34,395 nt of DNA from an uncultured Collinsella sp. (GTDB taxonomy: Bacteria; Actinomycetota; Coriobacteriia; Coriobacteriales; Coriobacteriaceae): contig CABQNF010000001.1 in NCBI GenBank assembly GCA_902465465.1, forward strand, positions 1-34,395, written 5' to 3'. Of the stretch, positions 15,120 to 21,654 are shown piece after piece (the stretch's first letter is position 1; each line of letters opens with the position of its first letter). Below the pieces are notes generated by a model. That model was not told the origin of the DNA, searched no databases, and was given only the letters and a program-made list of their open reading frames with translations. The position numbers and the translations under genes were made by a program.

Positions 15120-16844
15120 CTACGAGCGCAGTGTAATTTTATCGCGCAACGATTTGAGATCTTCGGTGACGGTGCGGTCTTCCTGGATCATCTTCTGGAC
15201 CTTTTTGTAGCTCGTGCTGACGGTCGAGTGGTTGCGGTTGCCAAATTCGGCGCCCACCGCCGTGGTCGTCATCTCGCACATCTCGATGGCCAGGTAGATA
15301 GCGATATGGCGTGCTTTGGCGATATTGGCGTTGCGACGCGGGCCGATGAGCTCCTCGTGCGTCACGCCGTACTGCTCTTCGATGACGGACTGAACCGTCT
15401 GAACGTTGATTTTTTTGGCCGATGTGTCGAAGTACTGGCTGGCGATGGCGTCGATATCGTCAAAGGTGAGCTCCCCGCCCTCGCGCTCGCGGTCGCCCGC
15501 CTCGCCAGCGCAGCGCTCGCAAAAGCTCTCGAGTTCGCGGATGTTGGTGCCCGACACCTCTGCCATGTGCTTAAAGTGCTCATCGGTCAGGTGCCCGCCG
15601 TCGCCCCCATATGCCGCCAGCAGCGAGTCGTCGCCTGCCTCGGGAGCGGCGACGATGGTGCTCTCGTAATAGCGCTGCAAGATCTTGTATTTCATCTCGT
15701 AGCTGGGCTCTGCGACCAGGCAGAGCATGCCGGCGTTGAAGCGGCTGGTCAGACGCTCGTCCATGCTCAGGTCCTTGGGGGCGCGGTCTGCCGCGATGAC
15801 GACCTTCTTGTTGTTGCGGATGAACTCGTCCATGAGCTGGAAAAAGTAGTCCACGCTCGCGCGCTTGCCGATGATGTTTTGGATGTCATCGATGATGAGC
15901 ACGTCCACGCCGTGGTACGCCTGCATGATGGGGGCGTTGCTCTTCTTTTGACGGTCGAACTCGGTCATCAGGTCGTCCAGATATGCCTGGGAGTTGGCAT
16001 ACTTGACCTTGATCTCGGGCGACTTCTCGGCGAGCTCGTTTTTGATGGCAAGCAGCAGGTGCGTCTTGCCAAGGCCCGATTTGCCGTAGATGAAAAGTGA
16101 TGTGCATGTGCCGCGCTCGTCCGCGAGGGCGGCAAACTTGAGTGCCGAGCGATAGGCATGGCTGTTCTCGGGGCCGTAGACAAAGTTCTCAAAGGTGAAT
16201 TTTGAGTTCGCGGCGAGCGGGGCTCCATCCGTATTCTGCTCGGCCGGCACGGTCGGTGCTGGCATGGGTGAAGCGGGGGTCGCAGCTTGCGTGGATTTAG
16301 TCGGCGCTCCGCCCTTCATCTGGTTCATCATGCGGCGAAAATCGTCGGCTGAGAGCGTGTTCTTGATTGCAATGCCCGAATCCGCGCCCGCCGCTGCGTC
16401 GTGAGCGATGGGCATGTGCGTGACGGGTGCGTTCGTTGACGTCGCCGCCGCGGTCGGCAACGGTGCCATGGTTTCACGGGAAACATCGCTGTGCTGGTGT
16501 TCGACCGTCGACGCGTCGCCTGCGGAGGCCGGCACCGCCGGGGAAGCAGCGGGAGCCGTGGCGGGCGCCGTGGCGGCAGCGGATTCCGTCGCGGCGCCTT
16601 GTGGTGCCACGATGTCGAGCGCAATCGGTGCAAAGGCGATTTCTTCCAGATAGGCCTCAATAGTCGGCTGATGCTTTTTGAGCTGCGCGATGGCAAAGCG
16701 CGAGGGGGCCTCGATCGTGAGCGTATCTTCGGTCAGGCTTATGGCGCGCGATTGCCCCAGCATGTTGATGAGGCGTGCATCTTGGCCGTCGCGCTGGCAA
16801 AAGGCGATGGCATCCCCCAGGATGATGCTTGCTTCCTCGTCCAC
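15120..16844 (-). CDS. dnaA: Chromosomal replication initiator DnaA
   Basis: AAA+ initiator. Residues 1 to about 95 form domain I. Residues from about 100 to 212 are a long Ala/Pro/Thr-rich domain II linker, which makes the protein 574 residues rather than about 450. Domain III begins near 214 with FTFENFVYGPENSHA; Walker A is GKSGLGKT (254-261) and Walker B VLIIDD. Domain IV has IAKARHIAIYL and the DNA-recognition loop FGNRNHSTV. There Asn538 and Ser540 replace the Asp433 and Thr435 that contact bases in E. coli DnaA. Start is GTG with GGGAGA upstream, 15 nt after the stop of the ATPase gene, so the two are probably cotranscribed. The linker DNA contains a parS-like sequence (16470-16485). 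Confidence 0.98.
   Translation of the reverse strand: MDEEASIILGDAIAFCQRDGQDARLINMLGQSRAISLTEDTLTIEAPSRFAIAQLKKHQPTIEAYLEEIAFAPIALDIVAPQGAATESAAATAPATAPAASPAVPASAGDASTVEHQHSDVSRETMAPLPTAAATSTNAPVTHMPIAHDAAAGADSGIAIKNTLSADDFRRMMNQMKGGAPTKSTQAATPASPMPAPTVPAEQNTDGAPLAANSKFTFENFVYGPENSHAYRSALKFAALADERGTCTSLFIYGKSGLGKTHLLLAIKNELAEKSPEIKVKYANSQAYLDDLMTEFDRQKKSNAPIMQAYHGVDVLIIDDIQNIIGKRASVDYFFQLMDEFIRNNKKVVIAADRAPKDLSMDERLTSRFNAGMLCLVAEPSYEMKYKILQRYYESTIVAAPEAGDDSLLAAYGGDGGHLTDEHFKHMAEVSGTNIRELESFCERCAGEAGDREREGGELTFDDIDAIASQYFDTSAKKINVQTVQSVIEEQYGVTHEELIGPRRNANIAKARHIAIYLAIEMCEMTTTAVGAEFGNRNHSTVSTSYKKVQKMIQEDRTVTEDLKSLRDKITLRS
16470..16485 (-). promoter_or_regulatory. parS-like site inside dnaA
   Basis: On the minus strand it reads TGTTTCCCGTGAAACC, matching the consensus TGTTTCACGTGAAACA at 14 of 16 positions. 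It encodes part of the DVSRETM segment of the variable DnaA linker, so a ParB site could be carried there without harming DnaA. Confidence 0.5.
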
Positions 16845-16859
16845 TGTCTCTCCCGTTCT

Positions 16860-18212
16860 TTAGCTCTGAGCTCGCACGCGAGCGGCGCCGAGTTCGGTCA
16901 GATGGTATTTCTGGCCATGCTTGATGACCAAGCCGGCCTGCGCCAAGTCATTGAGCGTGCGTGACCAAGTGGGGGCCGAGTTTCCAAACGCCCTCGCCAG
17001 ATCGGTTGCACCGCACGCTTGATTTTGCGCCAGATAGCCCAGCGCGGCGTTGCCGCGATCGCTTACGAACACGTCCGGTTGTGGCTGCACATACTGATTT
17101 GCTGCATTAGGATACATCATTTGAGCTGCTGGTTGTTGAGAACTCTGCACCGGCGGCATTTGCTGTTGAAAACTTTGAGGCCACTGTTGGTAAGGCTGCG
17201 GAGGCATCTGCTGGGCCCAGGGGTTGTACTGCTGCTGCGGCATCTGCTGGTACGGCTGCTGATATCCCTGCTGGTACTGCTGCGGGAACTGCTGGCCATA
17301 CCCCAGTGGCGGCATCTGCTGATATGGATTTCCCTGTTGGTACGGCTGATAGCCCATTTGCTGGCCACCCAGTGCCCCCGTCGCCTGCTGCATTGCTGCT
17401 GCATCCTGATCCGCCAGCGGCATGGCCTCTGGCATGTTTGGCGGCATCGACATCGATGTCGCCTGGAGCTCTTGTGTAGGAAGCATTCCGGGCTGCTGTA
17501 TCTGCCCCACGGGGGGCTGCATCTGCTGCGTTGCCATGGGCTGCTGCGCAAAAGCTCCCGGCAGGGGATATGTGGGCTGCTCCGTCTCGGGCCGCACGGC
17601 AGCACCGCGTCCGCCGGCGCGCTCGATTTCCTGCACGCGTTTAGGGTCCAGGCTTACCGTAACCACGGTGCCGTTGCCCATGTTGTCCTCGATGGATACG
17701 GCACCGCCGGCGTTTTCCAAATACTCCTGCACCATGGGAAACCCTGCTCCGGTTCCACGGATATAGCGCTTCATCTTGCTGTTTGCGCTGGTAACGCCAA
17801 AGTCGAAAGCGCGTTCCTTGTCGTCGATGCCGGGTCCTTGATCAGCAAAGCGGATGGTGTCTCCGCCGTCCAGAATCGAGATGATGGGCTCGGCAAAGTG
17901 CGCGTGGATAAAGTTTTCGATAATCTCGCGGATGACCATGAGCGAGATATGGCCACCTTGTTCTTTCATGCACTGGTAGACGGTGTTGGTCGTCTCTTCC
18001 AAATACGTGCGGACATCTTGCGGATCAATGACGATCACACGCGGTGTCGACAGCATGTCGTCATAGACGGCGATGCGCGCGGCGTACATGGCTTTTGGCG
18101 CCTGCGTGGTCGTCTGCTCGCCTTCCGCACGCTCTTCGCGCACGCCGGTGATGTGCTCGTTGTCGGGTGCCGGGTCTCCGGAATCGACCATGGTGTAAAA
18201 GTCGTCAGACAT
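16860..18212 (-). CDS. GHKL-type ATPase with Q/P-rich low-complexity region and C-terminal winged helix
   Basis: A 450-residue protein of no recognised function. Residues about 90-190 form a histidine-kinase/SpoIIAB-like ATP-binding fold: N box IREIIENFIHAHF (Glu96, Asn100), G1 box DQGPGI (124-129), G2 box GTGAGF (153-158), and a terminal GNGTVVTVSL strand. No phospho-acceptor histidine domain, transmembrane segment or receiver domain is evident. Residues about 210-380 are rich in Gln, Pro, Met and Tyr, with repeats of the PYQQMP type, resembling prion-like disordered regions. Residues about 383-450 look like a winged-helix DNA-binding domain (GATDLARAFGNSAPTWSRTL, then AGLVIKHGQKYHLTELG). 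Its stop is 15 nt before dnaA and it lies between two DnaA-box-like clusters. I infer a role in regulating initiation or dnaA expression. The ribosome site is weak. Confidence 0.9.
   Translation of the reverse strand: MSDDFYTMVDSGDPAPDNEHITGVREERAEGEQTTTQAPKAMYAARIAVYDDMLSTPRVIVIDPQDVRTYLEETTNTVYQCMKEQGGHISLMVIREIIENFIHAHFAEPIISILDGGDTIRFADQGPGIDDKERAFDFGVTSANSKMKRYIRGTGAGFPMVQEYLENAGGAVSIEDNMGNGTVVTVSLDPKRVQEIERAGGRGAAVRPETEQPTYPLPGAFAQQPMATQQMQPPVGQIQQPGMLPTQELQATSMSMPPNMPEAMPLADQDAAAMQQATGALGGQQMGYQPYQQGNPYQQMPPLGYGQQFPQQYQQGYQQPYQQMPQQQYNPWAQQMPPQPYQQWPQSFQQQMPPVQSSQQPAAQMMYPNAANQYVQPQPDVFVSDRGNAALGYLAQNQACGATDLARAFGNSAPTWSRTLNDLAQAGLVIKHGQKYHLTELGAARVRAQS
17133..17354 (-). repeat. CTG/CAG-rich imperfect repeat coding the Q-rich tract
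   Basis: Degenerate units of CAG, CAA, TAC, CCG and ATG codons encode PYQQ-, QQMP- and GYQQ-like repeats, residues 287-360 of the ATPase. Such tracts can vary in length between strains by slippage. Confidence 0.6.
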
Positions 18213-18293
18213 GCCGCTCGCAATCTTTCAAAAGGTTTCGGACAAATAGTAGCTCACCGTGCAATGTTTCTCATCTTTCGACAACTTTTCAAA

Positions 18294-18306
18294 ACCTGTT
18301 GAAAAC
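18294..18306 (-). promoter_or_regulatory. Extended DnaA-box-like 13-mer GTTTTCAACAGGT
   Basis: Identical over 13 bases, on the opposite strand, to the site at 15095-15107. TTTTCCAAA (18307-18315, same strand) lies directly beside it. Confidence 0.6.
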
Positions 18307-18346
18307 TTTGGAAAACGGACGAAAAGTTCTCAACATTGCCAACATG

Positions 18347-18359
18347 ACCTGTCGAAAAC
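18347..18359 (-). promoter_or_regulatory. Extended DnaA-box-like 13-mer GTTTTCGACAGGT
   Basis: Differs from the other two 13-mers only at the seventh base (G for A). Confidence 0.55.
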
Positions 18360-18455
18360 TCGATGAAATATCGTGAAAAGTTGCCATGTACCGCTAAATC
18401 GAGCTTGGCTTATGGGGGAACCGTGTGAACTGCGCAACCTTTTACCTTTGATTTC

Positions 18456-18485
18456 TTGACATTTGAACATTGATTTCCCTACAAT
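18456..18485 (+). promoter_or_regulatory. Strong sigma-70-type promoter of rpmH
   Basis: Perfect TTGACA (18456-18461), 18-bp spacer, TACAAT (18480-18485). It drives rpmH and probably rnpA-yidD-yidC-khpB, as expected for this ribosomal protein operon. Confidence 0.85.
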
Positions 18486-18511
18486 CTTCAAGCTCACGTG
18501 TCTATATCTGC

Positions 18512-18529
18512 GTCCGCGCTCCCGCGGAC
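18512..18529 (+). promoter_or_regulatory. Hairpin in the rpmH leader
   Basis: GTCCGCG (18512-18518) pairs perfectly with CGCGGAC (18523-18529) over a four-base loop, ending 14 nt before the AGGAGG site of rpmH. No T run follows, so it is not a terminator; it may stabilise the leader or control translation. Confidence 0.4.
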
Positions 18530-18557
18530 ACTCGAAATGCAGCAGGAGGAACTTAAG

Positions 18558-18692
18558 ATGAAGCGTACGTATCAGCCTAATAAGCGTAAGCGTGCCAAGA
18601 CCCATGGCTTCCGTGCCCGTATGGCCACCAAGGGTGGTCGTGCCGTGCTCGCCCGTCGCCGCGCCAAGGGCCGCAAGCGTCTCACTGTCTAG
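18558..18692 (+). CDS. rpmH: 50S ribosomal protein L34
   Basis: A 44-residue, highly basic protein that begins MKRTYQPNKRKRAKTHGF and ends RAKGRKRLTV, matching L34 along its full length. The start is fixed by AGGAGG (18544-18549) and by the family's invariant N-terminus, although the frame is open further upstream. It heads the classical rpmH-rnpA-yidD-yidC-jag order found next to bacterial origins. Confidence 0.99.
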   Translation: MKRTYQPNKRKRAKTHGFRARMATKGGRAVLARRRAKGRKRLTV

Positions 18693-18712
18693 CAGCGATA
18701 CACACATCTCGC

Positions 18713-19051
18713 ATGAAGACTATTAAGTCTCGGCAAGATTTCGAGCATGTGTTCAGTCAGGGGCGTCGTTTCAATCACCCTCTGATTCGAATGACCATAT
18801 GTGAATCGGTTGGCGAAGGCGACTCCGGAAGGGTCGCCTTCGTTGGTGCTAAACGGCTCGGTTGTGCAGTTGTGCGCAACCGTTCTAAGCGTGTGATGCG
18901 CGAGGCCGCCCGCAGCTGCGGATTTCCCGTTGCGGGTTATGACATCATCTTGTTCGCAACTCCCAAGACGAGGGTTTCCTCGCCGCAGGAGATGGACAAG
19001 GCATTGCGTTCGCTTGTGAAACGCGCCGGCGTTGCCGGGGAGGAGCGATGA
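18713..19051 (+). CDS. rnpA: Ribonuclease P protein component
   Basis: Basic protein that assists the catalytic RNA of RNase P in maturing tRNA 5' ends. The signature KRLGCAVVRNRSKRVMREA is present in the central part, and the 112-residue length is usual. No strong ribosome site precedes the ATG, 20 nt after rpmH, so coupling to the highly expressed rpmH is possible. It overlaps yidD by 4 nt (ATGA). Confidence 0.96.
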   Translation: MKTIKSRQDFEHVFSQGRRFNHPLIRMTICESVGEGDSGRVAFVGAKRLGCAVVRNRSKRVMREAARSCGFPVAGYDIILFATPKTRVSSPQEMDKALRSLVKRAGVAGEER

Positions 19052-19272
19052 GCAATCACGTTTTGCGACGTGTTGCCATCGCTCCTATTCGCATATATCA
19101 ACAGGTTATTTCGCCCTTATTGCCTGACGCCTGCATTTATTACCCAACGTGCTCGCAATACGCCGTCCAGGCGATTGAGAAGTACGGTGTTTTGAGAGGC
19201 TGCTGGCTTGCCGTGAGGCGCATCGCTCGCTGCAATCCCCTGCACGTCGGCGGTTATGACCCTGTGCCCTAG
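19048..19272 (+). CDS. yidD: Membrane protein insertion efficiency factor YidD
   Basis: Small (74-residue) membrane-associated protein that assists YidC. The family core is clear: YQQVISPLLPDACIYYPTCS then QYAVQAIEKYGVLRG, with RIARCNPLHVGGYDPVP at the end. Its overlap with rnpA and its position directly before yidC are the normal arrangement. Confidence 0.97.
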   Translation: MSNHVLRRVAIAPIRIYQQVISPLLPDACIYYPTCSQYAVQAIEKYGVLRGCWLAVRRIARCNPLHVGGYDPVP

Positions 19273-19301
19273 CGGGCACTCGCTATCGGAGGAAAACTTA
19301 C

Positions 19302-20072
19302 ATGTGGGATTGGATCGTTAACATCCTTTTCGAGCTGCTCAAGCTCATCCAGACCTTTGCGGTCGACTGGGGCCTGTCCATCATCATCCTGGTGGTCATC
19401 ATCCGTCTGCTGCTGACGCCGCTTATGCTCAAGTCGACCAAGTCGACGGCTCGCATGCAGGTGCTGCAGCCCAAGATGCTCGAGATCCAGGAGCGCTATG
19501 CCGACGATCCTCAGCGTCAGGCCGAGGAGATGCAGAAGTTCTACAGCGAGAACAAGTTCAACCCCATGGCTGGTTGTCTGCCGCTGTTGATCCAGATGCC
19601 TGTCCTGTTTGCCCTGTTTACGCTGCTGCGTAACCTGCCGCAGTACTTTAACGACGGCACGTTCTCGTTCTTCAACATCCTGCCCGACCTGACCACCACG
19701 CCGAGCGCTTCCTTTGCCGATGGCTTTATGGTTGCGCTGCCTGCGCTGGTCTGCCTGATTCTGTTCGCCGTCCTGACCCTGATTCCGCAGCTCTATATGT
19801 CGCGCAACCAGACCGGCCAGCAGGCTCAGAGCATGCGTATGATGGCTGTTGTCATGACGGTCATGATGCTTTGGATGGGCTGGAGCCTTCCCGTTGGTGT
19901 TCTGCTGTACTACGACGTCTCGTCTGCTTGGCAGGTTATCCAGCAGATTTTTGTGACGCAGAAGGTTATCGAGAAGGCCAAGGCCGATGAGGAGGAGCGT
20001 CTTAAGAACGCGCCGCTGCAGGTTGAGGTCACTCGTCGCGAGAAGAAGCCGCGCCCGCACAAGAAGAAGTAG
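19302..20072 (+). CDS. yidC: Membrane protein insertase YidC/Oxa1
   Basis: Inserts membrane proteins with or without SecYEG. The 256-residue protein has the conserved hydrophilic-groove arginine at Arg35 (VVIIRLLLTPLMLKS), the cytoplasmic helical hairpin after it, then KFNPMAGCLPLLIQMPVLFA and a last pair of membrane segments near LWMGWSLPVGVLLYYDVSS. The C-terminal tail is basic (RREKKPRPHKKK), fitting ribosome contact. There is no N-terminal lipoprotein cysteine, unlike B. subtilis SpoIIIJ. GGAGG (19288-19292) precedes the ATG. Confidence 0.97.
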   Translation: MWDWIVNILFELLKLIQTFAVDWGLSIIILVVIIRLLLTPLMLKSTKSTARMQVLQPKMLEIQERYADDPQRQAEEMQKFYSENKFNPMAGCLPLLIQMPVLFALFTLLRNLPQYFNDGTFSFFNILPDLTTTPSASFADGFMVALPALVCLILFAVLTLIPQLYMSRNQTGQQAQSMRMMAVVMTVMMLWMGWSLPVGVLLYYDVSSAWQVIQQIFVTQKVIEKAKADEEERLKNAPLQVEVTRREKKPRPHKKK

Positions 20073-20089
20073 TGGGATATCAATCTTAT

Positions 20090-20101
20090 TTAGGTACCTA
20101 A
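20090..20101. repeat. 12-bp palindrome TTAGGTACCTAA, copy 1
   Basis: A perfect palindrome between yidC and khpB; with the following C, 13 bases are identical to the copy at 23594-23606. No function is known to me. It is too short for an RNA terminator and may be a protein-binding site. Confidence 0.6.
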
Positions 20102-20116
20102 CTTTTGGAGTACGTT

Positions 20117-20686
20117 ATGTCTGAAGAGATCATCGAGGATATGCTTGAGGAGGTTGCCCCGCAGGTCGCGGGCGATTATCCCGAGATTGCACAGCGCTAC
20201 AAGGCTGGTGAAGAGCTGACCGATGAGGAGCTCGACACCATTGCCGATGTTGCGATTTCCATCCTGCGTTCCATCCTTTCGCACTTCGATGCCGCCAACT
20301 CTCCTATTGATGAGTATGAGGGCGACGAGGGTGAGCTGATTCTGGATGTAACGGCTCCCGACCTTGCTGTTCTCATTGGCCGTCATGGTCGCACTCTTGA
20401 TGCTCTTCAGGTAATGTTCTCTTTGCTGGTGAGTCGCAAGCTTGGCTTTAGGTATCCGGTTGTAGTGGACGTCGAGGGATACAAGAGCCGCCGCCAGGAC
20501 AAGGTCGCCTCCATGGCTCAGTCTGCTGCCGAGCGTGCCATCCGCACTCATAAGAGTGTTTCGCTTCCGCCCATGAATGCCTACGAGCGCCGACTGGTTC
20601 ACATTGCACTTCGTGGCAATGATGCCGTCGATACTCATTCTGAGGGTTCTGACCCTGATCGCCATGTGGTGATTGTTGCTCGATAA
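20117..20686 (+). CDS. khpB: RNA-binding protein KhpB/Jag (KH and R3H domains)
   Basis: Single-stranded RNA-binding protein linked in Gram-positives to cell elongation and division, usually with KhpA. The KH loop is LIGRHGRTLDALQ (GRHG at residues 88-91). The R3H motif is Arg158-x3-His162 (ERRLVHIAL). The Jag_N domain found at the start of many homologues is absent; instead about 60 acidic residues precede the KH domain. The ATG at 20117 is preferred over an in-frame TTG at 20105 because GGAG (20107-20110) lies before it. Product 189 residues. A strong terminator follows. Confidence 0.93.
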   Translation: MSEEIIEDMLEEVAPQVAGDYPEIAQRYKAGEELTDEELDTIADVAISILRSILSHFDAANSPIDEYEGDEGELILDVTAPDLAVLIGRHGRTLDALQVMFSLLVSRKLGFRYPVVVDVEGYKSRRQDKVASMAQSAAERAIRTHKSVSLPPMNAYERRLVHIALRGNDAVDTHSEGSDPDRHVVIVAR

Positions 20687-20704
20687 TCTACTCGAGCTTA
20701 TGCT

Positions 20705-20736
20705 AAGGGGACGTGGTTTCCACGTCCCCTTTTTTT
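20705..20736 (+). terminator. Terminator of the rpmH-khpB operon
   Basis: GGGGACGTGG (20707-20716) pairs perfectly with CCACGTCCCC (20720-20729) over a three-base loop, followed by seven T residues. Confidence 0.95.
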
Positions 20737-20782
20737 GTCAAAAGTTCTCGATACACTAATTTTTGTCAGAAAGGAGCTTTCG

Positions 20783-21520
20783 TTGTTAGTACTTACTGAT
20801 CAGCAAGCTGACGAGATGTTGAGTCGTCTAACTTCCTATTGCAAAGAGTATTCCTTGAGCGTAACTGATGTTGAGCTGAGGAAATGTATCCAGCATTTGG
20901 ATTTGGTTCTGGAAACAAATAAGACAACGAATCTTACCCGTATCCTTAACGTAGAAGATGCTGCGGTACTTCATATCCTCGACTCACTTGTTTTGCTCCC
21001 CTATATCAATAAGGCTCCTGAGGGAGCTTTGCTCGATATGGGAACAGGTGCGGGCTTCCCTGGTATTCCTTTAACCATAACCGCGCATCGTAAAGCTACT
21101 TATATTGACTCTGTTGGCAAGAAGGTTGATGCTGTTAATTCTTTTGTTCATGCTCTTGGATTGAAACGTGCTCATGCGGTTCATGATCGTCTTGAAGAAT
21201 ATGCTCGAAGCCATAAGAAGCAGTTCTCTGTTGTAACCGCCCGCGCACTGGCCCCTCTACCGATACTTGTTGAGTATGCGGCTCCGTACCTCAAGGATGG
21301 AGGGCTATTTGTTATCACCAAGGGCAATCCTTCGGATGAGGAGCTTGCTTCTGGCATGTCAGCCGCAAAGATTTGCGGCTTCACTTTGCTTCTGAATGAC
21401 GCTATCGATTTGCCTGAGGGCCTGGGCCACAGGGAGTTTATTGTTCTTAAGAAGAGTCATCCAGCATCCGTTTCATTGCCTCGTGCAAATGGCATGGCAA
21501 AGAAGAATCCGCTTGCCTAG
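20783..21520 (+). CDS. rsmG: 16S rRNA (guanine527-N7)-methyltransferase RsmG
   Basis: SAM-dependent methyltransferase of the GidB family; loss gives low-level streptomycin resistance in other bacteria. The SAM-binding motif is LLDMGTGAGFPGIPL and the later VTARALAPLPILVEYA is typical. The start is a TTG at 20783, six bases after AAGGAG (20771-20776). Extending the frame to 20735 would begin inside the terminator T tract and is unlikely. Product 245 residues. Codon use is clearly more AT-rich than in the genes on both flanks. The stop is followed one base later by the first parS site. No convincing own promoter was seen. Confidence 0.95.
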   Translation: MLVLTDQQADEMLSRLTSYCKEYSLSVTDVELRKCIQHLDLVLETNKTTNLTRILNVEDAAVLHILDSLVLLPYINKAPEGALLDMGTGAGFPGIPLTITAHRKATYIDSVGKKVDAVNSFVHALGLKRAHAVHDRLEEYARSHKKQFSVVTARALAPLPILVEYAAPYLKDGGLFVITKGNPSDEELASGMSAAKICGFTLLLNDAIDLPEGLGHREFIVLKKSHPASVSLPRANGMAKKNPLA

Positions 21521-21521
21521 A

Positions 21522-21537
21522 TGTTTCACGTGAAACA
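21522..21537. promoter_or_regulatory. parS site 1 (perfect)
   Basis: Exact 16-bp palindrome TGTTTCACGTGAAACA, the ParB/Spo0J nucleation site, one base after the rsmG stop. Confidence 0.97.
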
Positions 21538-21560
21538 TAATGGATACTAACAACTTGCAG

Positions 21561-21576
21561 TGTTTCACGTGAAACA
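21561..21576. promoter_or_regulatory. parS site 2 (perfect)
   Basis: Exact TGTTTCACGTGAAACA, 39 bp from site 1 measured start to start. Confidence 0.97.
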
Positions 21577-21599
21577 TGGCGGTTGATATCGAATCGGAA

Positions 21600-21615
21600 T
21601 GTTTCACGTGAAACA
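21600..21615. promoter_or_regulatory. parS site 3 (perfect)
   Basis: Exact TGTTTCACGTGAAACA, again 39 bp from its neighbour, 40 nt before the parA start. ParB bound here could also influence parAB transcription. Confidence 0.97.
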
Positions 21616-21654
21616 TCCTCCGTTTGACAGCTTTAATACACACCAGGAGGGACC

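Larger units (their letters stand above)
18213..18455. other. Probable second origin segment: DnaA-box-like cluster upstream of the ATPase-dnaA operon
   Basis: This gene-free stretch between divergent transcription units holds many TTTTC-type nonamers: CTTTCGACA (18275-18283, +), TTTTCAACA (18297-18305, -), TTTTCCAAA (18307-18315, -), TTCTCAACA (18327-18335, +) and TTTTCGACA (18350-18358, -). Two are part of the 13-mer shared with the dnaA-dnaN gap. TTTTCAA and TTGAAAA (18286-18292, 18299-18305) form an inverted repeat. The promoter of the ATPase-dnaA operon must lie here on the minus strand; TACTAT (18251-18246) is a possible -10 but has no good -35. DnaA autoregulation is plausible. Confidence 0.65.

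Noticed and set aside
12968..15136. Long plus-strand open frame (722 codons) opposite recF, dnaN and the origin gap
   Set aside because: Spans two real genes and an origin segment; its product resembles no protein and reads as reverse-frame translation.
17133..17354. CRISPR or tandem non-coding repeat
   Set aside because: The repeats are imperfect, in frame and encode the Q-rich tract of the ATPase gene; no spacer pattern.
20735..20782. Upstream TTG start for rsmG
   Set aside because: It lies inside the T tract of the preceding terminator and has no ribosome site; TTG at 20783 follows AAGGAG.
21624..21629. TTGACA before parA as a promoter -35
   Set aside because: No -10 at suitable spacing; the expected position overlaps the parA ribosome site.
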